Below are positions 58,352 through 64,000 of a stretch of 64,000 bases of DNA, in pieces (position 1 is the stretch's first letter; every line of letters begins with the position of its first letter). The notes under the pieces were generated by a model. The model saw nothing but the letters and a program-made list of their open reading frames with translations, was not told the origin of the DNA and did not search any database. The DNA comes from Gammaproteobacteria bacterium (lineage in GTDB: Bacteria > Pseudomonadota > Gammaproteobacteria > Burkholderiales > Burkholderiaceae_C), in the NCBI GenBank assembly GCA_018828125.1, contig JAHJWB010000023.1, positions 310,001 through 374,000 of the forward strand, read 5' to 3'. A program made the position numbers and the translations under genes.

Positions 58352-59131
58352 TTGAAACACATCCCCCGCAAGCGCTTCGGCCAGCATTTCCTGTCCGACA
58401 AGGGCATCATCGAAGACATCGTCCAGGCGATTGATCCGCAGCCCGGCCAGCCGATGGTCGAGATTGGCCCCGGGCTGGCGGCGCTGACCCAGCCGCTGGT
58501 GGAGCGCCTGGGGCGACTCACAGTGATTGAGCTGGACCGCGACCTGGCGCTGCGCCTGCGGCTGCATGGGCAGCTCGACGTGATCGAGTCCGACGTGCTC
58601 CGGGTGGACTTCACCGCGCTGGCGCAGACGATGCGCGAGAAAGCCGCGTTGCCTGATCTGCGTCTGCGGGTGGTGGGCAACCTGCCTTACAACATCTCCA
58701 CGCCCATCCTGTTCCATCTGCTGGACCACGTGCAGGTCATCGAAGACCAGCATTTCATGCTGCAAAAAGAAGTGATCGACCGCATGGTGGCCAAGCCCGC
58801 CACCAGCGATTACGGACGCCTGTCGGTCATGCTGCAGTGGCGCTACGCGATGGAAAACGTGCTGTTCGTTCCGCCCGAAAGCTTCGACCCACCCCCGCGC
58901 GTGGACAGTGCCGTGGTGCGCATGGTGCCCCGCGCACAGCCTGCACCCGTGTCGCTCCCCTTGCTGGAAGAACTGGTGCAGGTTGCCTTCAGCCAGCGCC
59001 GCAAGCTGCTGCGCCACACCCTGGGCCGCTGGCTGGAAGCGCGCCAGTTTGCCGGCCACTTCGACACCCAGCGCCGCGCTGAGGAAGTGCCAGTGGCCGA
59101 GTTTGTGGCTCTGGCTCTGGAGTGCTCATAA
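58352..59131 (+). CDS. rsmA: 16S rRNA dimethyladenosine transferase
   Basis: KsgA-type enzyme that dimethylates A1518 and A1519 of 16S rRNA. It starts [22 protein letters not shown] motif [11 protein letters not shown], and catalytic NLPYNIST with [19 protein letters not shown]. The start is TTG 58352 by homology (259 aa), with no ATG candidate. The stop TAA overlaps the beginning of a family A repeat. Confidence 0.95.
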   Translation: MKHIPRKRFGQHFLSDKGIIEDIVQAIDPQPGQPMVEIGPGLAALTQPLVERLGRLTVIELDRDLALRLRLHGQLDVIESDVLRVDFTALAQTMREKAALPDLRLRVVGNLPYNISTPILFHLLDHVQVIEDQHFMLQKEVIDRMVAKPATSDYGRLSVMLQWRYAMENVLFVPPESFDPPPRVDSAVVRMVPRAQPAPVSLPLLEELVQVAFSQRRKLLRHTLGRWLEARQFAGHFDTQRRAEEVPVAEFVALALECS

Positions 59132-59180
59132 ATCGATAGCTGCTAGCGCTTATGGAATAAGCGCTAGAGCCTGATTTTAC
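59132..59180 (+). repeat. Family A element, copy 11
   Basis: ATCGATAGCTGC, TAGCGCTTAT, GGA, ATAAGCGCTA, then GAGCCTGATTTTAC. Perfect stem, immediately after the rsmA stop codon. Confidence 0.9.
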
Positions 59181-59228
59181 TTAAAACGCCAGCCACTAGC
59201 ACGCGCTCAGGCGAGAGATGCCAAGCGA

Positions 59229-59320
59229 GGGGCCGCCCCACAGAGAGGGCATCGTCCTCCTTCCCGAATTGCGCAGCGATTCGGGAGAAGGGGGGAAGGC
59301 GCAAAAGCCCTCAGGGGGAA
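59229..59320 (-). repeat. Family B repeat, copy 4
   Basis: Inverted copy: GGGGCCGCCCC, then the palindrome CCCGAATTGCG/CGATTCGGGAG flanked by CTCCTTC and AAGGGGGG, then CCCTCAGGGGG. It lies in the ~385-bp stretch 59132-59517 without a clear gene. Confidence 0.75.
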
Positions 59321-59329
59321 GCACCGAAG

Positions 59330-59539
59330 TCAGGCGGCGTTGAGCCAGTAGCTCGCGTTGAAAGGGCTGCTCATGCGCAGCGCCATGGGGGACACGTCTA
59401 CCAGTTTGTCGGTGGGCATCTTTTCGACGGGTTCGCCGCCGAGTTCGATGCCTGTGACTCCCTCTGCCGGGCTAGCCTCATTCGCCCGTTCTGCTTGGCT
59501 GGTGGATGCAGAACGGGCTACAGAAAAGAATAGAAACAC
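59330..59539 (-). CDS. Possible small open frame downstream of barstar
   Basis: A 69-codon minus-strand frame overlaps the barstar 3' end by 22 bp. It reads ARSASTSQAERANEASPAEG and ends SSPFNASYWLNAA. I do not recognise it, and no ribosome-binding site is clear. The rest of the 59132-59517 stretch is two repeats and nothing else visible. It may be a remnant, or chance. Confidence 0.2.
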   Translation of the reverse strand: MFLFFSVARSASTSQAERANEASPAEGVTGIELGGEPVEKMPTDKLVDVSPMALRMSSPFNASYWLNAA

Positions 59540-59943
59540 CGGAACGGTATCTTGCGGTCACCCCAGTAGTCGGCGGCGTCGCGGAAGATATCGAGCAGCT
59601 GTTCACGCGCTTCCTTGTCGAACTTGCCCGTGGCCGGAATCTGCTCCAGCACCACGATGAAACCAGGCTGCGGGCCCGATTTATGCAAGGGATCCGTCAT
59701 GCAGTCGTACAACGCATCAAAGTTCTTGCCGAAGTGCGACGGGAAGGTGAATTGCCCGGCAATCAGGTCCAGCACATCCTGTTTGGACTGCGCATGGGCC
59801 AGGTTGGCGTACAAGAAATGGTGACCCATGGAGGTGGCTGCATCCTGCAGATCCTGCACGCGAAAAGCGCGAATGGACTGCACGATGTTGGTGCGCACGC
59901 CACGCAGTGGCGTTTCCAGGTCTTTACGAAGTGGCGTCTGCAT
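59518..59943 (-). CDS. Barstar-family RNase inhibitor
   Basis: Barstar binds and blocks barnase-type RNases in the cytoplasm. This 141-aa protein has the family pattern: ALYDCMTDPL in place of barstar's N-A-L-W-D helix (FPSHFGKNFDALYDCM), acidic residues around it, and a C-terminal RDAADYWGDRKIPFRCFYSFL segment. It follows the RNase gene on the same strand, 140 bp after it, so it is probably the immunity protein for that enzyme. Confidence 0.87.
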   Translation of the reverse strand: MQTPLRKDLETPLRGVRTNIVQSIRAFRVQDLQDAATSMGHHFLYANLAHAQSKQDVLDLIAGQFTFPSHFGKNFDALYDCMTDPLHKSGPQPGFIVVLEQIPATGKFDKEAREQLLDIFRDAADYWGDRKIPFRCFYSFL

Positions 59944-60083
59944 CTCCGCTACTCTTTCTTAATAAAGTCCACAAACTTCTGGCTCTCCGCAAGGCTGCGG
60001 GATGCAACCTGCGGGTGGGGGATTCAAGGGGGCGCACTGACCGCTGCCAGCGTATCTCTGGCCAGCGTGCAGCGCAACGGGCG

Positions 60084-60491
60084 TTACTCGACGATCTCGC
60101 GAAAACTGGCGTAGTGATCGCTGGTGTAGTAGCAGGCGTCCGGAACCCGGGGCTTGCCTCCACACACAATGCGCCGGGCTCCCCGGTTGCGCGATCCTGG
60201 TGTTCTGACGGTGTACTCACGGTAGTAACCCCGCTGGTGGGCGGGCAACAACCGCTCGCGATTGCCAAAAACCGTGCCGTCCTTGTCGTACGGAAAAGGC
60301 CCTCCCTCACGGATCAGCGCATAAGTCGCTCGCCCTTGGGGCGGCAACTCGGCCAGTGCGATGGGGGTAATGGAACCGTCGGTGGACGGGGATTTCCGGG
60401 CATGCCCCGCTACCGGGGACAACACGAACGCAACACCCAAAACACACAAAAACCCTGCTTTGCGCGCCCGGGTGGCTACAGCCTTCAGCAT
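60084..60491 (-). CDS. Secreted barnase-type guanyl-specific ribonuclease
   Basis: A 135-aa protein with a signal peptide (KAGFLCVLGVAFVLSPVAGHA) and a ribonuclease N1/T1/barnase fold. The predicted catalytic triad is visible: Glu in YREYTVRT, Arg in RNRGARR, His in YTSDHYASF. The family cleaves RNA after guanine. It forms a toxin-inhibitor pair with the barstar gene downstream. ATG 60491 gives the signal peptide; an upstream in-frame start is less likely. Confidence 0.88.
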   Translation of the reverse strand: MLKAVATRARKAGFLCVLGVAFVLSPVAGHARKSPSTDGSITPIALAELPPQGRATYALIREGGPFPYDKDGTVFGNRERLLPAHQRGYYREYTVRTPGSRNRGARRIVCGGKPRVPDACYYTSDHYASFREIVE

Positions 60492-60647
60492 CAACGAACC
60501 TTTCACACGACTTATGCAATTAGGGGACAGGCAGGTCGCTTGTCCTCTAAAACGCACTTCATGCACCCTTGTTTGCATAAGTCCAGCGTCCAGAAACCTA
60601 CGGGTTAACCCGAAATTTCGAGCCGCTAGTGTCGCTCAACGGTCCCC

Positions 60648-60684
60648 AAAAAGCAAGCGTCTGCACAAATATTGGGCAGACGCT
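60648..60684 (-). terminator. Intrinsic terminator downstream of maeB
   Basis: The stem AGCGTCTGC (60656-60664) with GCAGACGCT (60676-60684) is followed on the minus strand by TTTTT (60648-60652). It lies 50 bp after the maeB stop, and the loop contains ACAAATATTGG. Confidence 0.85.
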
Positions 60685-60733
60685 GCAGAGAATGGCAAGC
60701 GTTTTAAGTTAGTGCTTGCTATCTACTCCTGGC

Positions 60734-63085
60734 TTATCTTGACACGTTGGCATCTGCCACGGTCAGAGCTGTCATGTTGACGATACGACGCACTGTGGCA
60801 CTCGGTGTCAGGATATGAACCGGCTTGGCAGCACCCAGCAGCACGGGGCCAATGGCAATCCCTCCGCCTGCCGCGGTCTTGAGCAGGTTGTAGGCAATGT
60901 TGGCCGCGTCGATGTTGGGGAACACCAGCAGGTTGGCATCGCCCGTCAGTTCGCTGCTGGGCATGACGGCCGCACGCGCCTTGCCGTCCAGCGCCACGTC
61001 GCCGTGCATTTCGCCGTCCACTTCGAGCCAGGGGGCCTGCTGGCGCAGCAGCTCCAGCGTCTGGCGCATCTTGATGGCGCTGGGGTGGTTGCTGGTGCCG
61101 AAGTTGGAGTGCGACAGCAGCGCGGCCTTGGGCTTGATGCCAAAACGCATCATTTCCTCGGCGGCCAGGGCGGTGATCTCGGCCAGTTCCTCGGGCGTGG
61201 GGTCGTAATTGACGTGGGTGTCCACCAGGAACACCTGGCGTCCCGGCAGCATCAGCCCGTTCATGCAGGCATACACCGGCACGTCTTGTGCAGTGCTGTC
61301 GGCGCCACCCGCGTGTTTGCCGATTACCTGGTCGATGTACAGCAGGTGGTTGGCCGTAGTGCCCCAGGTGCCGCAGATCAGGCCATCCACTTCGCCCTTG
61401 TGCAGCATCATGCAACCGATGAGGGTCAGGCGCCGACGCATCTCGATCTTGGCCACCTGCTGCGTGATGCCCTTGCGCTCGGTCATGCGGTGGTAGGTCT
61501 GCCAGAAGTCGCGGTAACGGTGGTCAAAGTCGGTGTTGACCACGTCGTAGTCCACGCCTTCCTTCAGGCGCAGCCCAAATTTTTCGATGCGCTGGGCGAT
61601 GATGGCCGGGCGGCCGATCAGCGTCGGGCGGGCCACCTTCTCGTCCACCACAATCTGCGCGGCGCGCAGCACGCGTTCTTCCTCACCCTCGGCATAGGCC
61701 ACGCGCTTCTTCGCCGCACTGCGCGCGGCGTCGAAGATGGGCTTCATGGTTGTGCCAGAGGCGTAGACAAACTGCTGCAGCCGGTCTCGGTAGGCGTCCA
61801 TGTCGGTGATGGGGCGCTGCGCCACACCACTGTCCATGGCCGCCTGGGCCACGGCAGGCGCGATCTTCATCATCAGGCGCGGGTCGAACGGCTTGGGGAT
61901 CAGGTACTCGGGGCCGAACGACAGCTTTTCGCCCACATAGGCGGCTGCCACCACTTCGCTTTGCTCCGCCTGGGCCAGTTCCGCGATGGCGTGAACGGCG
62001 GCGATCTCCATCTCATCGGTGATGGTGGTGGCGCCGCAGTCCAGCGCGCCGCGGAAGATGTATGGGAAGCAGAGAACGTTGTTGACCTGGTTCGGATAGT
62101 CCGACCGCCCCGTGGCCATGATGATGTCGCTGCGCACGCTGTGCGCCAGTTCGGGCGTGATTTCAGGGTTGGGGTTGGCCAGCGCAAAGATCACCGGGCG
62201 CTCGGCCATGGTGGCCACCATCTCGGGCTTGAGCACGTTGCTGGCCGATAGGCCCAGGAACACGTCAGCGCCGACGATCACCTCGACCAGCTTGCGTGCA
62301 TCGGTCTTCTGCATGAACTGGCGCTTGTCGTCGTCCATCAGCTCCTCGCGGCCTTCGTACACCACGCCGGCGAGGTCGGTCACAAACACGTTCTTGCGCT
62401 GCACGCCCACCTTGAGCAGCAGGTTCAGGCATGCCAGGGCCGCCGCCCCCGCACCACTGGTCACCAGCTTTACGTCCTCAATCTTCTTGCCCGCTACCTT
62501 GAGCGCATTGACCATGGCCGCTGCCACCGTGATGGCTGTGCCGTGCTGGTCGTCGTGAAAGACCGGGATCTTCATGCGCTTACGCAGCTCGCGCTCCACG
62601 TAGAAGCAGTCGGGCGCCTTGATGTCTTCGAGGTTGATGGCGCCGAAGGTGGGCTCCAGCGCCGCGATCACTTCCACCAGCTTGGCTGGGTCCTTCTCGT
62701 CGATCTCGATGTCGAACACGTCCACGCCCGCGAACTTCTTGAACAGAACAGCCTTGCCCTCCATCACCGGCTTGGACGCCAGCGCACCAATGTCGCCCAG
62801 CCCCAGCACGGCGGTGCCGTTGGTAATGACAGCGACCAGGTTGCCGCGCGAGGTGTAGCGGAACGCGTTGGCCGGGTCCTTGACGATCTCTTCGCAGGGC
62901 GCCGCCACGCCGGGCGAGTACGCCAGCGCGAGGTCGTGCTGGTTGACCATCTGCTTGGTGGCGGCAATCGCCAGCTTGCCGGGCTTGGGAAACTCGTGGT
63001 ATTCGAGAGCGGCACGGCGCAACTGGGCGCGCTTGTCGGAATCGTTGTTGTTGTTGTTGTTCTGGGCCGTGGTGTTCTCGGGCAT
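60734..63085 (-). CDS. maeB: NADP-dependent malic enzyme with C-terminal phosphotransacetylase-like domain
   Basis: Converts malate to pyruvate and CO2, making NADPH. The long form (783 aa) has the malic N-terminal part ([32 protein letters not shown]), the NAD-binding part ([37 protein letters not shown]) and a C-terminal PTA_PTB domain ([39 protein letters not shown]) with regulatory roles. The N terminus has a run of six Asn coded by a GTT repeat. Divergent from allA across 245 bp without other genes. Confidence 0.95.
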   Translation of the reverse strand: MPENTTAQNNNNNNDSDKRAQLRRAALEYHEFPKPGKLAIAATKQMVNQHDLALAYSPGVAAPCEEIVKDPANAFRYTSRGNLVAVITNGTAVLGLGDIGALASKPVMEGKAVLFKKFAGVDVFDIEIDEKDPAKLVEVIAALEPTFGAINLEDIKAPDCFYVERELRKRMKIPVFHDDQHGTAITVAAAMVNALKVAGKKIEDVKLVTSGAGAAALACLNLLLKVGVQRKNVFVTDLAGVVYEGREELMDDDKRQFMQKTDARKLVEVIVGADVFLGLSASNVLKPEMVATMAERPVIFALANPNPEITPELAHSVRSDIIMATGRSDYPNQVNNVLCFPYIFRGALDCGATTITDEMEIAAVHAIAELAQAEQSEVVAAAYVGEKLSFGPEYLIPKPFDPRLMMKIAPAVAQAAMDSGVAQRPITDMDAYRDRLQQFVYASGTTMKPIFDAARSAAKKRVAYAEGEEERVLRAAQIVVDEKVARPTLIGRPAIIAQRIEKFGLRLKEGVDYDVVNTDFDHRYRDFWQTYHRMTERKGITQQVAKIEMRRRLTLIGCMMLHKGEVDGLICGTWGTTANHLLYIDQVIGKHAGGADSTAQDVPVYACMNGLMLPGRQVFLVDTHVNYDPTPEELAEITALAAEEMMRFGIKPKAALLSHSNFGTSNHPSAIKMRQTLELLRQQAPWLEVDGEMHGDVALDGKARAAVMPSSELTGDANLLVFPNIDAANIAYNLLKTAAGGGIAIGPVLLGAAKPVHILTPSATVRRIVNMTALTVADANVSR
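63044..63061 (+). repeat. Trinucleotide tract (GTT)6 in the maeB N terminus
   Basis: Six GTT units encode the six-Asn run near residue 10 of MaeB. A microsatellite of this size could vary in length without shifting the frame. Confidence 0.9.
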
Positions 63086-63330
63086 TCAGTGTCTCCAACT
63101 CAGGATGGGTGCAAAAACCGTGCTGCAGTAGCTCCGCGCGGGCTGTCAGCTTTGTAAGGGTCAGCGATTGTAGGGGGCGGGTCGTGAAAACCCTAGTAAG
63201 CGAATCTGCTTACATGGGCAATTCCATTTTGATCCTGATGCGACCAATCGCCTGTTGAAAATCCAGGAAAAAACCATTAGGCGTACACCGCGTTGGGGCT
63301 GCCAGGTTCGCTTCTTGCTGGGGGTGCAGG

Positions 63331-63855
63331 ATGACCGCCACCTCTTTTCCCTCCGACGACGCTGCAAGGCTGGTGCCCGCACTCCTGACGGCAGCAGCGT
63401 TCCAATCCTTTGGCACGGTGCTGCAGCCTCCCTCAGGCGCGGGCCGCGCTATCAACGCAGGCAGCTCGGAACGTTTTGATCTGGTGGATGACTTGCAGCT
63501 GGGGGCCTTTGGCGGGCGGGCGCAGCTCGCGCTGTTTCGTGCGCAGGCGCGCAGCTTTCCGTTGCAGATTCTGGAGATGGAACGCCACTGCCTGGGCAGC
63601 CAGACCTTTGTGCCATGGGGGGTGCGCCGCTTTGTGGTCGTAGTGACCCCCGCCGGCGATCCGCCAGTGGCGGCTGCGTCGCTCCAGGCGTTTGTCACCA
63701 ATGGGCGGCAAGGCGTTGTGCTGGCACCGGGCACTTGGCACCACGCCTTGCTGGCTGTGGATTCCGGGGACTTTTTGGTAATTGAGCGAGCCGCCTCCGT
63801 GACCGACTGTGATGTCCATCGGCTGGCGGCTCCGGTGCGGCTGGCGTGCCCGTAG
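63331..63855 (+). CDS. allA: Ureidoglycolate lyase
   Basis: Splits ureidoglycolate to glyoxylate and urea in purine (allantoin) breakdown. A 174-aa cupin with family segments FQSFGTVLQPPSGAGRAINAGSSERF, LEMERHCLGSQTFVPW, FVTNGRQGVVLAPGTWHHALLAV and DFLVIERA. No other allantoin gene is in the window; an amidase lies convergent at the right edge and may belong to the same process. Confidence 0.88.
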   Translation: MTATSFPSDDAARLVPALLTAAAFQSFGTVLQPPSGAGRAINAGSSERFDLVDDLQLGAFGGRAQLALFRAQARSFPLQILEMERHCLGSQTFVPWGVRRFVVVVTPAGDPPVAAASLQAFVTNGRQGVVLAPGTWHHALLAVDSGDFLVIERAASVTDCDVHRLAAPVRLACP

Positions 63856-63875
63856 AGTGCTGCGGTCGAGTCCAC

Positions 63876-64000
63876 TCAGTGCGCTGCTGCGATGCGTTCC
63901 GCCAGTGTTATGAGTGACCGGTCGCTGCCTGCCGAGCCCAGCAGCGACAGTCCGAGCGGAGCGCCGTCACGTTGTGCAAGGGGTATCGAGAGCTGCGGAA
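63876..64000 (-). CDS. Amidase, C-terminal fragment
   Basis: The frame runs off the right edge and ends at TGA 63876-63878. The visible ~40 residues include LAQRDGAPLGLSLLGSAGSD and ERIAAAH, as at the C terminus of amidase-signature enzymes. The subfamily cannot be told. It is convergent to allA, 20 bp apart. Confidence 0.75.
   Translation of the reverse strand, partial: PQLSIPLAQRDGAPLGLSLLGSAGSDRSLITLAERIAAAH

Overview
The window is a high-GC, gene-dense stretch of a betaproteobacterial chromosome, most likely from Comamonadaceae and Acidovorax-like. This rests on the rnpA-rpmH-dnaA-dnaN-gyrB order around a probable origin, the metX-metW and kdsD-kdsC-lptC clusters, and two families of short palindromic repeats that I associate from memory with this family. 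No tRNA, rRNA, CRISPR array, insertion sequence or prophage was seen.

Layout. The left edge (1-245) holds the tail of an unknown protein. Positions 374-7675 are a type I restriction-modification operon (hsdR-hsdM-hsdS) with a fourth gene encoding an AlbA_2/Schlafen-type protein. It converges on gyrB, separated by a bidirectional hairpin. gyrB, dnaN and dnaA run leftward (7.7-13.2 kb). A 430-bp gap with DnaA boxes separates dnaA from the rightward rpmH-rnpA-yidD-yidC-mnmE block (13.6-18 kb). Next come a cyclic-nucleotide-binding protein, an unknown Ala/Pro-rich protein, apt and a large GGDEF-EAL protein. A KefB/C-type antiporter lies divergent to kdsD-kdsC-lptC (LPS core and export), followed by an SDR oxidoreductase and two paralogous glycine-rich RNA-binding proteins.

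Two riboswitches stand almost back to back at 30.3-31.3 kb: a yybP-ykoY (Mn) element before an UPF0016/MneA-type exporter and a SAM-II-like element before metX-metW. From 33 to 53 kb are mixed metabolic, signalling and transport genes: GDPD, a flavodoxin-fold reductase, MerR, a hydroxypyruvate isomerase-like protein, a chemoreceptor with a sigma28-like promoter, two diguanylate cyclases, two M20 peptidases (one broken), a thioredoxin-like protein, a lipase-like hydrolase, LysR, two MFS permeases, an SRAP protein and rsmE. From 53 to 59 kb an apparently broken amgK lies divergent to lptD-surA-rsmA (outer-membrane biogenesis and ribosome maturation). The right end has a secreted barnase-type RNase with a barstar-type inhibitor, maeB, allA and the tail of an amidase.

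The most notable signals are: (i) a ~40-50 bp dispersed palindromic element with 11 recognisable copies, three of them inside or across coding sequence without breaking the frame; (ii) a second, longer repeat family with four copies; (iii) a 90-bp in-frame insertion in amgK flanked by an 11-bp duplication, plus a one-base frameshift in the same gene; (iv) an in-frame amber codon in an M20 peptidase; (v) an SRAP protein with Ser in place of the catalytic Cys2; (vi) the closely spaced riboswitches.
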